Origin: Rubrobacter xylanophilus DSM 9941
GTDB lineage: Bacteria > Actinomycetota > Rubrobacteria > Rubrobacterales > Rubrobacteraceae
DNA: 64,000 bases
Direction of reading: 5' to 3'
Assembly (NCBI RefSeq): GCF_000014185.1
Contig: NC_008148.1
Coordinates: forward strand, 1,902,001 to 1,966,000
Of the stretch, positions 34,850-43,545 are shown in pieces. Made by a program: the position numbers and the translations under genes. The notes beneath the pieces were generated by a model. That model saw nothing but the letters and a program-made list of their open reading frames with translations, did not search any database and was not told the DNA's origin. How positions within the stretch are numbered: position 1 is the first letter of the stretch; each line of letters begins with the position of its first letter.

Positions 34850-35193
34850 TCCTGGCTCCGTCCCCGACTGCGATGTAATCTCGCGCTCTCGACAATCCAC
34901 TGTGGGCACCCGGAGGCGGGGAGCTCGTGCCACTCGCCGGTGGTGGGGTCGTGCAGGGCGACGTAGCCGGGCTCCTTCGCCCACCTGATGACGAGGCCGC
35001 GACGGTCGGCCTCTTCGAGCCTCTTGCGCTCGCGTTCGAGGTGCCGGATGAGGGCTCGCTTGTGCTCGCGCAGGGTGTTGCGCAGCTCGTCGGTGACAAC
35101 CTCCTCCGGGGCGTCCACGCGCAGCGTGAGGCCGTCGGCCTCCAGGCGCACGTCCCGTCGGCGCATCTCTTCCAGGAGTGCAGCGGTGTTCAT
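34846..35193 (-). CDS. TubC_N-like small protein, 115 aa
   Basis: From the ATG at 35193 the first 55 residues (NTAALLEEMRRRDVRLEADG, then RVDAPEEVVTDELRNTLREH) resemble the TubC N-terminal docking domain. This domain is frequent in small proteins beside primases on plasmids and integrated elements. The rest (WAKEPGYVALHDPTTGEWHE) looks like a small beta fold. It follows the primase by 52 bases and is translationally coupled to the next gene. Role unknown; it may be an adaptor for the replication protein. Confidence 0.6.
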   Translation of the reverse strand: MNTAALLEEMRRRDVRLEADGLTLRVDAPEEVVTDELRNTLREHKRALIRHLERERKRLEEADRRGLVIRWAKEPGYVALHDPTTGEWHELPASGCPQWIVESARLHRSRGRSQE

Positions 35194-35245
35194 CGGCAGC
35201 CTCCTCTGGCGCAACGCAGCGTTCCCCTGACGGCGGCACCGACGT

Positions 35246-37525
35246 TCATAGCGTGAACCGGACCCTCCTGCCGCCCGGGTTGCCGTTTGCCGAGCCGTCG
35301 TCCGGCGTGGTCGCATCTTCGGGGTCTTCGGGAGGTCGCGCGGTGGGGAGGGGGGTATCACTCCCCCCGGTGCTGCCTGCAACCCTGCAACCGCGGAGCT
35401 TCTCGACGGAGGGGAGCACCTCGACCTCGCCCGCCAGCGGGTCGCCGAGCACGATCCTTGCGGGACGGCCCCTGCGGTCCTCGAGGTTCTTGAGGTGGCC
35501 GCGGTCTATGGCGGCGCGCACGCGCCTCAAGGCCGCCGACTTGTCCAGCCTCAGCTCCCTGGCGATGGCGGCGGTGGTGATGGGCTCGCCCCCGGAGTCT
35601 TCCAGTAGCCGCCTGGCCGTTTCCACCGTCTCGCGGACGGTCTTCGGGACGGCGGCCTCGACGCCCTCGGAGACGAGGTCGGCGACCAGCTCGCGGACCG
35701 CGGCGTAGTCGTCGAGGTCGGCGAGGATCCGCCCCTCCTCGTCGCGCTCGCGGCTTGCCCCATGCAGGAGGGCGTGGGCGCGGACGAGGTTGAGGACGGC
35801 GCCGAAGTCGCGGCGGAGCCTCACGGCGACGGGCGGGACGAGCTCGGCGAGGGCCTCGGCGTAGGGGATCTCGACGCCCCGGGCGGCCCCGGGGCTCGAC
35901 AGCCACTCCTGCAGGGCGAGCCAGGGCGAAAGGTCGGGCTCTTCTCTGTTGCGCTTCGCCAGGGCGCGGATGACGCTGCGGGTCTGCTCCCGGGTGTCGG
36001 TGACGGCGAGGGAGAGCAGGCGCGTCTCGTTCTCGGGGTGGAGCCTGACGGCGGTGGTCGTGACGATCAGGCCGGTAGGCCCCTCGCGCTCGATGAGGCG
36101 GGGCCGGATCCCTTGCGGGGTGCTCTCTACGGTCTCGTAGCGCACCCGCCCCTCCGACAAGAGGGAGCGCATGAGGTAGGTTGCGAAGTCGCCGGACATG
36201 CCTTCGGCTTCGTAGATGACGAGGAACCGGTGCTTTATGGGCTCCTCGGAGTAGGCGAGCGTCCTCTCGCTCATGGCGGTGAGGGCGTAGTAGGCCGACT
36301 CGGGGAAGAAGGAGAGGACGCGCTCGACGAGGTAGGTCTTTCCGCCGGAGGACGGCCCCTTGACGGCGACGCTCACGGGCCTCTCGAGCAGGCGGCTGGT
36401 GAGGGCGAGGTAGAGGAGCTTCGCCGCCCGGACTTCGCCGGCGACGCCGGAGCGCTCCAGAGCCTCGGCGAAGCGGTCGAGTATGCGCCTCTCGCGGGCG
36501 AGCTTCTCGCAGGCCCGCCACGATTCTCTCGCGGCGGCGTCGCTCTGTTCCCGCCGCAGGTCCGTCCAGAGGGAGGCACGGCCGAAGGCGGCGCGCAGCC
36601 TCTCTTCGAACCGCGCAGGGTCCGAGAGGTGCAGCTCGGAGACGTCCTTCGCGCCGCCGGGCTCCACGAAGCGCAAGCGGTCGCGCAGGGCGGGAGAGGC
36701 GGCCAGCTTCTCCCCGAACGCCCCGCCGCCGGCGTCCGGTTCGATCACGGCGTAGACCCTCCCGATCCCTTCGAGGTGCGCGGCCCACTCCGCCTTCCAG
36801 CTCGTGGCGCCGGGGACGCCGAGCGCCTCGATGCCGTGGTGCCAGAGGGTGTGGCAGTCGCTCTCGCCCTCCACGAGCACCACGTAGCCGGCCTCCCGGA
36901 CGCGCTCCATGCGCCACAGGCCGTACAGGGTGGGCTTCGAGCCCTTGCGCCACCGGAAGCGGCCGTCGCCCTGCGGGGACCTCTCCAGGGCCAGCCGCAG
37001 GCGCACGGCGGCCTCCCGGCCGTCCTCCGTGAGGTACGGCATGCGCACCGCCTTCCTGCCCATGTAGCTTATGGTCGAGAGGCCGAGCTCCCGCAGGAAC
37101 TCCACGGGCAGCCCCTTGGCTTCGGCGTAGGCCTCGAGGGTGCAGGGCCGCCGCGGGGTTGCAGGTGGTTGCGGCGCGGGGTGCAACGCCTCGCTCCGCA
37201 CGCCGACGCCGTCTCCGGGGGGAGGTTGCAGGGTTGCACGCTGTCTCGGGGCGGGGTGCGCTCCCCTCTCCCCCGCGGCGCCCGGCTCCGGCCCGGCGAA
37301 GAGGTCGCGGCGGCGGACGCCGCGCTCCTCGAGGGCGGCGAGGACCTCCTCCTGGGAGCATCCGGCGAAGCAGTGGAGCAGGACGCCGCCGTCCTCGGCC
37401 TCGCGGACGTGGAGGTTCGGGGTGTTGCGGTCGTCGTGGGCGGGGCAGAACGCCCAAAGCTCGCCGTCCGCGCCCGGGCCTCCGGCGGCCTCCAGGGCCA
37501 CGAGCACGCGCTCCAGCGGTCTCAC
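35246..37525 (-). CDS. Primase-type replication protein (CHC2 zinc finger, TOPRIM, AAA+ ATPase)
   Basis: A 759-residue protein combining a CHC2-type zinc ribbon (Cys27, His30, Cys52, Cys56), a TOPRIM-like segment (VLVEGESDCHTLW, about 215), and a P-loop ATPase (VKGPSSGGKTYLVE, about 385-398, with VIYEAEGMSGDFATYL as the acidic box). The tail carries a winged helix (ITTAAIARELRLDKSAALRR). This is the layout of element-encoded primase-helicases. The linker between zinc ribbon and TOPRIM is low-complexity and contains repeated GGTTGCA units. The GTG at 37525 has GGGGGAGG upstream. It is the second gene of the operon headed by the LexA-like repressor, so replication may be induced by DNA damage. 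Confidence 0.82.
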   Translation of the reverse strand: MRPLERVLVALEAAGGPGADGELWAFCPAHDDRNTPNLHVREAEDGGVLLHCFAGCSQEEVLAALEERGVRRRDLFAGPEPGAAGERGAHPAPRQRATLQPPPGDGVGVRSEALHPAPQPPATPRRPCTLEAYAEAKGLPVEFLRELGLSTISYMGRKAVRMPYLTEDGREAAVRLRLALERSPQGDGRFRWRKGSKPTLYGLWRMERVREAGYVVLVEGESDCHTLWHHGIEALGVPGATSWKAEWAAHLEGIGRVYAVIEPDAGGGAFGEKLAASPALRDRLRFVEPGGAKDVSELHLSDPARFEERLRAAFGRASLWTDLRREQSDAAARESWRACEKLARERRILDRFAEALERSGVAGEVRAAKLLYLALTSRLLERPVSVAVKGPSSGGKTYLVERVLSFFPESAYYALTAMSERTLAYSEEPIKHRFLVIYEAEGMSGDFATYLMRSLLSEGRVRYETVESTPQGIRPRLIEREGPTGLIVTTTAVRLHPENETRLLSLAVTDTREQTRSVIRALAKRNREEPDLSPWLALQEWLSSPGAARGVEIPYAEALAELVPPVAVRLRRDFGAVLNLVRAHALLHGASRERDEEGRILADLDDYAAVRELVADLVSEGVEAAVPKTVRETVETARRLLEDSGGEPITTAAIARELRLDKSAALRRVRAAIDRGHLKNLEDRRGRPARIVLGDPLAGEVEVLPSVEKLRGCRVAGSTGGSDTPLPTARPPEDPEDATTPDDGSANGNPGGRRVRFTL

Positions 37526-37537
37526 CGGCCTCCCCCG

Positions 37538-38167
37538 CTACCGCCCCGGAGAGTGGATCACCTTGATGACCTCGCCCTGGATGCGCACCTCGCTGGCGGG
37601 CAGGACGATCTCGCGCTGCTCCCCGTTCTGGTAGCGGAGCCTTACCATATCCCCGTCCCGGTAGAGCCGCTTGACCGTGACCGTCTCCCCGCGCAGGAGC
37701 GCCAGGACCACGGCCCCGTCCGGGGGGTCCTCGTTCTCCTCGACCAGCAGCGTATCTCCCTCCTCGATCCTCGCCCCGGTCATGGAGTCCCCCGTCACCG
37801 TCACGGTGTAGCGCCGCCTCCCGGGGCGGGGCACGAGCAGCTCGGCGGCGAGAGAGGACGCCCCGCCCTCGTCCACGATGGCCTCTATGCCCGGCCCGGC
37901 GGCGACGCGGCCCAACAGCGGAGCGCCGCTTACGGCCTCCCAGCCCTTCGCCGTGAGCCTCACCGGGCGGCGCTGGTGCGCCGGGACCTCCCCCCGCTCG
38001 ATGTACCCACCGGCCTCCAGCAGCTTCAGGTGGTGGTGCGCGGTCTGCGTGCTCCTCAGGCCCACCGCGCGTGCGATCTCCGCCACGCTCGGCCTCTCGT
38101 CGGTGCCGAGCCGGGCCAGGTAGCGCAGGATCTCCACCCTCCTCGGATGCAAGCCCTCTCCAGCCAT
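37538..38167 (-). CDS. LexA-like self-cleaving repressor
   Basis: A 209-residue S24 repressor: winged helix-turn-helix at 1-75 (RVEILRYLARLGTDERPSVA, AVGLRSTQTAHHHLKLLEAG), then a cleavage site A90-G91 in RVAAGPG, and the latent protease with Ser128 (TGDSMTGARIEEGD) and Lys166 (TVTVKRLY). It should be inactivated by RecA-stimulated autocleavage. It leads the primase operon (12-base gap) and its promoter carries a LexA-type box at 38227-38244. Its recognition helix differs from ordinary LexA, so it is probably the island's own repressor, not the host SOS regulator. Confidence 0.85.
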   Translation of the reverse strand: MAGEGLHPRRVEILRYLARLGTDERPSVAEIARAVGLRSTQTAHHHLKLLEAGGYIERGEVPAHQRRPVRLTAKGWEAVSGAPLLGRVAAGPGIEAIVDEGGASSLAAELLVPRPGRRRYTVTVTGDSMTGARIEEGDTLLVEENEDPPDGAVVLALLRGETVTVKRLYRDGDMVRLRYQNGEQREIVLPASEVRIQGEVIKVIHSPGR

Positions 38168-38226
38168 CTCCCGTATACCTCCTCCGGACGCCTTCCCTCC
38201 CCACGGTAGCGCAACCCGCGCCGTTC

Positions 38227-38244
38227 GTCAAACACGTATTTGAC
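38227..38244. promoter_or_regulatory. LexA-type box (GTCAAACACGTATTTGAC)
   Basis: An almost perfect palindrome, 60 bases upstream of the repressor start. It resembles the Gram-positive/actinobacterial SOS box (CGAAC-N4-GTTCG) with A for G at both flanks. It can control the leftward repressor-primase operon and, before the IS insertion, the rightward polymerase genes. Confidence 0.6.
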
Positions 38245-38339
38245 TCCGAGGGCGAGGCTGGTGTACGGTGGAAAGAGAGAAGAGGAGGAGCGCCCCCGCA
38301 CCGGGCCTCCCGCGGACCGGCGGCTGCCAACCGAGAACG

Positions 38340-39548
38340 GTCCCCAGTGCATCTTCAGGATAGGTTTCGGGTTGCGAGTTACAGTAAGGTCCATGAAATC
38401 TCCAATCTTTGTACGTTCGTTGTCGGAAAACGAGCGCGAAGACCTCGAAGCCGGGCTGCGCTCCAAAGACGCCTTCGTAATGCGCCGATCACAGATACTT
38501 CTTGCCAGCTCCAGGGGTGAGAAAGCTCCGAAGATCGCCGAGAATCTCGGCTGCGGGACGCAGACGGTGCGCGACGCCATCCACGACTTCAACGAGAGGG
38601 GTCCCGACGCTCTCGTTGCCAGATCCTCGCGCCCCAAGAGAACCCGCGACGCCTTCGACGAGGAGAGTGCCGAGCGGCTTCGGGGGATGCTCCACCGCTC
38701 TCCGAGGGAGTTCGGTCGCGAGTCGAGCCTGTGGACTTTGGAGATGGCCGCGGAGGTCGCTTTCGAGGAGGGGCTCACACAAAGGCGGGTCTCGGGGGAG
38801 ACGATCCGGGCCACTTTGGCGCGCCTTCTCGGAGTGAGATGGCAGCGAGCCAAACGCTGGATCACATCTCCCGACCCCTTGTACGAAAGAAAAAAAGAAG
38901 GCGCGACCTGCTGATGGCCGTGGCCGAGGCCAACCCCGAAACCTGGGCTGTCGGCTTCGAGGACGAATGCTGGTGGAGTCGGCTGGCTCTGCCCACTTTG
39001 AACACTTGGAGCGAGGAGGGAAAGCCTTTGCGTCTCGTTCAGCGGTCGGTCGCCAAAAACGACCCCGAGCCGAAAGCCATCTCCTGCTACGGGCTCTACC
39101 TGCCCGAGATCGGCGACACTTGGTTGAGATTCGTGGACGGCAGGCCGGTCAGTTCCATAACGACACGGTTTCTTTCGTGGTGCTTGGAGAAGCTCGAAGC
39201 TGTAGGCAAGAAGATCTTGCTCCTCATCTGGGACAACGCCAGCTGGCACGTTTCCAGGGAGGTGAGGCGCTGGCTCGGGAAACACAACCGCGAAGTCAAG
39301 GAGAGTGGGCGCGGGGTGAGGGTCGTGAGCTGCCTTTTGCCCAAGCAGAGCCCGTGGCTCAACGCCATAGAACCCAAATGGATACACGGCAAGCGCAAGG
39401 TCGTAGAGCCCGAGGATCTGCTGGGAACCTATGAACTCGCCGAGAGGGTTTGCCGGGTCTTCGGCTGTCCGCATTACGAGCATCTGTCCGTTCCACGGGA
39501 GGTCACTTGATCGTGCACCAGGGGAGGCATCTGAGGGGTGACGGGGAC
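38340..39548. mobile_element. IS630-family element, possibly active; ends tentative
   Basis: A transposase lies between sequences beginning GTCCCC (38340) and ending GGGGAC (39548), the best inverted termini I can see. Flanking TA is not clear, so the limits are tentative. It separates the LexA-type box from the polymerase genes. Confidence 0.45.
38393..39510 (+). CDS. IS630 transposase, two frames joined by a likely -1 frameshift
   Basis: Frame A (38393-38914) carries the helix-turn-helix half (KAPKIAENLGCGTQTVRDAI, then RVSGETIRATLARLLGVRWQ). Frame B, read from about 38888 to 39510, carries the DDE half: Asp in VGFEDECWW, Asp in LLIWDNASWH and Glu in PWLNAIEPKWIHGKR. The frames overlap at GAAAGAAAAAAAGAAGG (about 38884), whose seven A's are a classical slippery site; a -1 slip joins YERKK to KRRRDLL. 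Many IS630 elements make transposase this way. Unlike the other transposases here, nothing else is broken. Confidence 0.75.
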
Positions 39549-39585
39549 GCTTCCTGCCGGTGATTGTACCGGCGGGGGCGTCCCC
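39543..39585. repeat. Strong two-part hairpin before the polymerase genes
   Basis: GGGGACGC pairs with GCGTCCCC (outer 8 bp) and GCCGGT with ACCGGC (inner 6 bp) around GATTGT. No U-run follows. It may block read-through from the IS630 or act in the leader of the DUF6504/dnaE2 transcript. Confidence 0.5.
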
Positions 39586-39640
39586 TTACGACCCCCGGGT
39601 CGGTCGGGCTCGGCTCCTCCCAGGAGAGAAAGGGGGAGTT

Positions 39641-40063
39641 TTGCCCGGGACGAGCGTGTCGGAGATACACCGCTACCCGCCGAGGCCGGAGGGTTTCGAG
39701 GAGCCTTTGTTCCCCACCCGCGAGTCGAGGCTCGCGGTGGCGGAGCACCTGCTGCGGGCGCCGTGGCTCATGCGGGCCTCGGAGCTCGGGACGCGGGCCG
39801 GGGAGCCGGTCGAGGTGAGGCGGGGGCGCGCCGGGATCGAGGTGGCGTGGGCTCCGCGGGCCGGGTGCGGGAGGCGGCGCGGGAGGAGCTGGCGGCGGGT
39901 GGTGGAGGTGCTGGACCGCTGGCGCGAGGTCCGGGGGTGGTGGGGCGAGGAGGGCGTGGACCGCCGCGTGTACCGGGTGCTGCTCGCCGGCGGGGTGATC
40001 GCGGACCTCGCGCGGGAGCGCGGCCCCTCCGGGGGGTGGCTGCTCGTGGGGGTGGCGGATTGA
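39641..40063 (+). CDS. DUF6504-type protein, partner of the error-prone polymerase
   Basis: A 140-residue protein whose second half has the DUF6504 pattern: EPVEVRRGRAGIEVAWAPR, WRRVVEVLDRWREVRGWW, YRVLLAGGVIADLARER, SGGWLLVGVAD. This domain is usually fused to or encoded beside ImuB-type Y-family polymerases in actinobacterial mutasome cassettes. Here it stands alone; no imuA or imuB is visible. The TTG at 39641 follows AAAGGGGGAG; GTG at 39656 is an alternative. Its stop overlaps the start of dnaE2 (TTGA). It may be what remains of a longer imuB-like gene cut by the IS630 insertion upstream. Confidence 0.65.
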   Translation: MPGTSVSEIHRYPPRPEGFEEPLFPTRESRLAVAEHLLRAPWLMRASELGTRAGEPVEVRRGRAGIEVAWAPRAGCGRRRGRSWRRVVEVLDRWREVRGWWGEEGVDRRVYRVLLAGGVIADLARERGPSGGWLLVGVAD

Positions 40064-43000
40064 GCGGCTTCGCCCACCTGCACGCGAGGAGCGGGTTCTC
40101 GTACGGGTTCGGGGTGGCGACGCCGGAGGAGCTCGCCGGGGCTGCGGCGAGGATGGGGATGTGGGCGCTGGCGCTAACGGACAGGGACGGGCTCTACGGG
40201 GTGCCGCGCCTTTTGGCGGCGTGCGAGGGGGCGGGCGTCTCCCCCATCGTGGGGGCGGAGGTCGGGATGGAGGAAGGCGGACACGTCGTGCTGCTCGCCG
40301 CAGGGATGGAGGGGTACCGGTCGCTCTCGAGGTTGATCACGGCATACAGGTGCTCTTCGGAAGACCGGAGGAGACCCGTGTGCCCGCTCCCGGTGCTGCT
40401 GGAGCACGCGGAGGGCCTGGTCTGCCTCACGGGGGCGGTGCCGTTCGGGCTCCTCCCCCGCCTCGTGCTCTCCGGGCGGGAGAAGCAGGCGCGGAAGGTA
40501 GTGGGCCTGCTGCGCGAGGCGTTCGGGGCGGCGGGGGTGTTCGCGGAGCTTTCGGACGACCGGACGGCCGGGAGCCGGAGGAGGATGGCGCGGGTGGCGG
40601 CGTTCGCGCGGGAGTGCGGGCTGCCGGTAGTGGCCACGAACGAGGCGGCGTACCTCCGCCCGGAGGACCACAGGCTGCACGAGGTGCTGGTAGCGGCCTC
40701 GAACCTCACCCGCCTGCCGGGGCCGGGGTACAGGCCGACGGACCAGCTCTGGCTCAAGCCGCCCGGCGCGATGCGGCGGCTCTTCGAGGGCTACCCGGAG
40801 GCGCTGGCGAACGCGGCGCTCGTGGCGGAGCGGTGCGCGGGATCGGTGCGGCTCTCGGGGAAGGTCCACATGCCCGCGGCGGTCCTGCCCGAAGGGGAGA
40901 CGGCCGAGGGGCGGCTGGCGCGGCTGGTCGGGGAAGGGGCGAGGAGGAGGTACGGGAGGCCGGGCGATAGGGTGTGGCGGCGGCTGAGGCGGGAGCTGGC
41001 CTGTATCGGGGCCTTGGGGCACGCGGCGTACTTCCTCATCGCGCACGAAGCCAAGGAGATCGCCCGCGAGAGGGGCGTGCCGGTCTCGGGCCGGGGGTCG
41101 GCGGCGAACTCGATGGTGGCGTACTGCCTGGGCCTCACGAGCCCGGAGCCTCTCGGCAACCGGCTCTTGTTCGAGAGGTTCCTCCACGAAGGCAGGAAGG
41201 ACCCGCCGGACATAGACTTGGACCTGGACTCGGAGCTGCGCGACGGGGTGCGGAACGAGCTGATGGGACGGTACGGGCGGCACGGGGCGGCGGTGGCCGC
41301 GACGGCGGAGACGATGTCGCTGCGGGGGGCGGTGAGGGTGGCGGCGCGGGCGCTGGGGCACCCGCCGGAGGAGATCGACCGTCTCAGCCGGCACGTGCCG
41401 GCGCGCTTCCGGGACCGCGACCGGGTGTACGCGGGAATCGATGGATGGGAAGAAGCGTTGCGGGAACCCGCGATGCGGGGCCACCCGCTGCGGGACCGGA
41501 GACGGCACCGGCTCCTGCTGGAGCTCTCGGCGCGGCTGTGCGGGAGGCTGTGGCAGGCGGGGACGCACAACGGGGGCGTGGTCTTCGGGACCGCAGAGCG
41601 GCACCTCTCGGAGCTCGTGCCGCTGGAGCCGAGTGGCAAGGAGGGCCTCCTGCGGTGCCAGTACGACAAGGACGACCTGGAGTACGTCGGGCTGCCGAAA
41701 CTGGATTTGCTCGGCCTCAAGATGCACACGGCGCTGCGGAAGGCCGGGGAGCTGGCGTCGGCGAGGCTGGGCGAGGAGGTGGACCCGTACGCGCTGCCGC
41801 CGGGGGACGGGGCGACCTACGCCCTGATCCGGACGGGCAGGACCGCGGGGATCTTCCAGCTCGAGTCGCCGGGGCAGATGAGCCTCTCCACTCGCCTGAA
41901 GCCGCGGCGGTTCCCGGACCTGGTGGCGCAGGTGAGCCTGTTCAGGCCGGGGCCGGTCAGGGGCGACCTGGTGACGCCGTACGTGAACCGCAGGAACGGG
42001 AGGGAGCCGTACACGGTGCCCCTGGAGGAGCTGGAGCCGGTGCTGCGGCCGACCTACGGGGTGATGGTCTTCCAGGAGCAGGTGCTGGAGGTCTGCCACA
42101 GGGTCGCGGGCTTCTCGCTCGCGGAGGGGGACCTGGTGCGGCGGGCGATGACGCGGGCCCGGGGGCCGGGGGCGATGCGGGAGCTGCGGGAGCGGTTCGT
42201 GGGGAGCGCCGTCGGGCGGGGCGTCCCGAGGGAGAAGGCGGAGGAGGTCTTCGAGTGGATGGAGGGGTTCTCCGTCTACGGGTTCTCGGCGGCGCACGGG
42301 GCGTCGTTCGCGGAGATCGCCTACGCGAGCGCGTACATGAGGGTCCACTACCCGGCGGAGTTCTTCTGCGGCCTGCTGAACTCGCAGCCGATGGGCTTCT
42401 ACAGCCCGCGGGTCTTGCTGAACGAGGCGCGCAGGGCCGGGCTCTCGGTGCTGCCGCCGGACATCCACCTCTCGGGAGAGGGGTTCACGGTCGAGGGGGA
42501 CGGAACGGCCTTGCGGGTGGGGCTCTCGTACTGCAAGGGGCTCTCGGAGAGGGCCATTGCCTCCATCGTCTCGGAGCGGGAGAGGGAGCCCTTCGCCTCG
42601 GCGGCGGACCTGTACCGGAGGACGGCGGTGGAGCGGGACTCGCTGCGGGACATGATCCGGGCGGGGTTCCTGGACGCTCTGGGAGACCGGGGGCGGCTGC
42701 TCGGGGAGGCGGGGCGGCTGCCGGAGAAGCGGCGGCGCGGGGATCAGGAAGAGATACCGCCCGCGCACCCGGCGAGCTGGTGGGCGGAGCGGGAGACGAG
42801 GGGCGGCGGGGACGCGCCCGTAGGGCTGCCGCTCGCGGAGGACGCGCGGGAGCGGATGGAGTGGGAGGTGCTGGGGCTGAACGTCCGGCGGCACCCGCTT
42901 GAGCCCTACCGGGCGGCCCTGCGCGAGCTGGGGGTGGTGCCGAGCGAGGAGGCGAAGGGGCTTGCGCACGGGAGGAGGGTCCGGGTTGCGGGCCTGATCG

Positions 43001-43314
43001 AGTGCCTCCAGCATCCCCCCACCCGCAGCGGGCACCCGGTGTGGTTCCTGCTGATCGAGGACGAACGGGGGCTGCTGCAGGCCACGGTCTTCCGCAGAGT
43101 CTACGGGCGGTACGGGGACCTGCTGCACCACGGGGGCGCGTTCCTGCTGGAGGGGCGGGTGGAGCAGTCGCCGCGCAGGGGGTTCGCGTTCCTCGTGGAG
43201 CGGGTGGAGGACCTGCACGCGAAGCTCTCGGACGTCCGCGTGCCGGCGCCGAGGGTCGTGCCGGCGCCGGGGGCCTTCGTGCGGGCCGGGCGGCGCGGGC
43301 GGAGGGCGGGATGA
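40060..43314 (+). CDS. dnaE2: Error-prone DNA polymerase III alpha subunit, DnaE2 type
   Basis: A 1084-residue C-family polymerase. The N-terminal PHP domain starts with HLHARSGFSYGFG; the palm holds the catalytic acids in PPDIDLDLDSE (about residues 384-394); then THNGGVVFGT, GIFQLESPGQM, MVFQEQVLEVCHRVAGF and GFSVYGFSAAHGASFAE. The C-terminal OB fold (about 970-1060, VRVAGLIECLQHPPTRSGH) lacks the long tau/beta-binding tail of replicative DnaE1, as expected for DnaE2. It would act in damage-induced translesion synthesis. The start TTG overlaps the stop of the DUF6504 gene. Position inside an element beside a LexA-like repressor suggests SOS-type control. Confidence 0.88.
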   Translation: MSGFAHLHARSGFSYGFGVATPEELAGAAARMGMWALALTDRDGLYGVPRLLAACEGAGVSPIVGAEVGMEEGGHVVLLAAGMEGYRSLSRLITAYRCSSEDRRRPVCPLPVLLEHAEGLVCLTGAVPFGLLPRLVLSGREKQARKVVGLLREAFGAAGVFAELSDDRTAGSRRRMARVAAFARECGLPVVATNEAAYLRPEDHRLHEVLVAASNLTRLPGPGYRPTDQLWLKPPGAMRRLFEGYPEALANAALVAERCAGSVRLSGKVHMPAAVLPEGETAEGRLARLVGEGARRRYGRPGDRVWRRLRRELACIGALGHAAYFLIAHEAKEIARERGVPVSGRGSAANSMVAYCLGLTSPEPLGNRLLFERFLHEGRKDPPDIDLDLDSELRDGVRNELMGRYGRHGAAVAATAETMSLRGAVRVAARALGHPPEEIDRLSRHVPARFRDRDRVYAGIDGWEEALREPAMRGHPLRDRRRHRLLLELSARLCGRLWQAGTHNGGVVFGTAERHLSELVPLEPSGKEGLLRCQYDKDDLEYVGLPKLDLLGLKMHTALRKAGELASARLGEEVDPYALPPGDGATYALIRTGRTAGIFQLESPGQMSLSTRLKPRRFPDLVAQVSLFRPGPVRGDLVTPYVNRRNGREPYTVPLEELEPVLRPTYGVMVFQEQVLEVCHRVAGFSLAEGDLVRRAMTRARGPGAMRELRERFVGSAVGRGVPREKAEEVFEWMEGFSVYGFSAAHGASFAEIAYASAYMRVHYPAEFFCGLLNSQPMGFYSPRVLLNEARRAGLSVLPPDIHLSGEGFTVEGDGTALRVGLSYCKGLSERAIASIVSEREREPFASAADLYRRTAVERDSLRDMIRAGFLDALGDRGRLLGEAGRLPEKRRRGDQEEIPPAHPASWWAERETRGGGDAPVGLPLAEDARERMEWEVLGLNVRRHPLEPYRAALRELGVVPSEEAKGLAHGRRVRVAGLIECLQHPPTRSGHPVWFLLIEDERGLLQATVFRRVYGRYGDLLHHGGAFLLEGRVEQSPRRGFAFLVERVEDLHAKLSDVRVPAPRVVPAPGAFVRAGRRGRRAG

Positions 43315-43347
43315 GGAGCATTCGGTTTCGCTGGAAAGGAGGAGCGG

Positions 43348-43545
43348 TTGGAGAGGGACAAGGAGTACCTGAAGGTGCCGGAGGTGGCCGAGTACCTGCA
43401 GATCGGGCGCACCCGGGCCTACGAGCTGGTGGGTTCGGGGGAGATCCCGTCGGTGAGGATCGGGCGGAGCCTCCGGGTGAGCCGCAGGGAGCTGGAGCGG
43501 TGGCTCGAGGAGCGGCGACAGCCTGGGATCGGCGGCCGGGGTTAG
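43348..43545 (+). CDS. Excisionase-type DNA-binding protein (HTH_17)
   Basis: A 65-residue winged-helix protein of the MerR/excisionase class: YLKVPEVAEYLQIGRTRAYE, LVGSGEIPSVRIGRSLRVS, RRELERWLEE. AAAGGAGGAGCGG precedes its TTG start. It lies 33 bases after dnaE2 and about 1.2 kb before the integrase and may direct excision. Its last bases overlap the convergent PIN gene. Confidence 0.75.
   Translation: MERDKEYLKVPEVAEYLQIGRTRAYELVGSGEIPSVRIGRSLRVSRRELERWLEERRQPGIGGRG

Noticed and set aside
35358-38330. 990-codon open frame on the minus strand
   Set aside because: It is a shadow of the primase and LexA-like genes in another frame; its sequence is low-complexity Arg/Gly/Pro and has no domain.
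40174-43218. 1014-codon open frame opposite dnaE2
   Set aside because: It is an antisense shadow produced by GC-rich codons; it is rich in Arg, Pro and His without motifs, while the plus strand holds a complete polymerase.
40060-43314. Replicative DnaE1 instead of DnaE2
   Set aside because: It is short (1084 residues), lacks the C-terminal tau-binding region and sits with a DUF6504 protein and a LexA-like gene.
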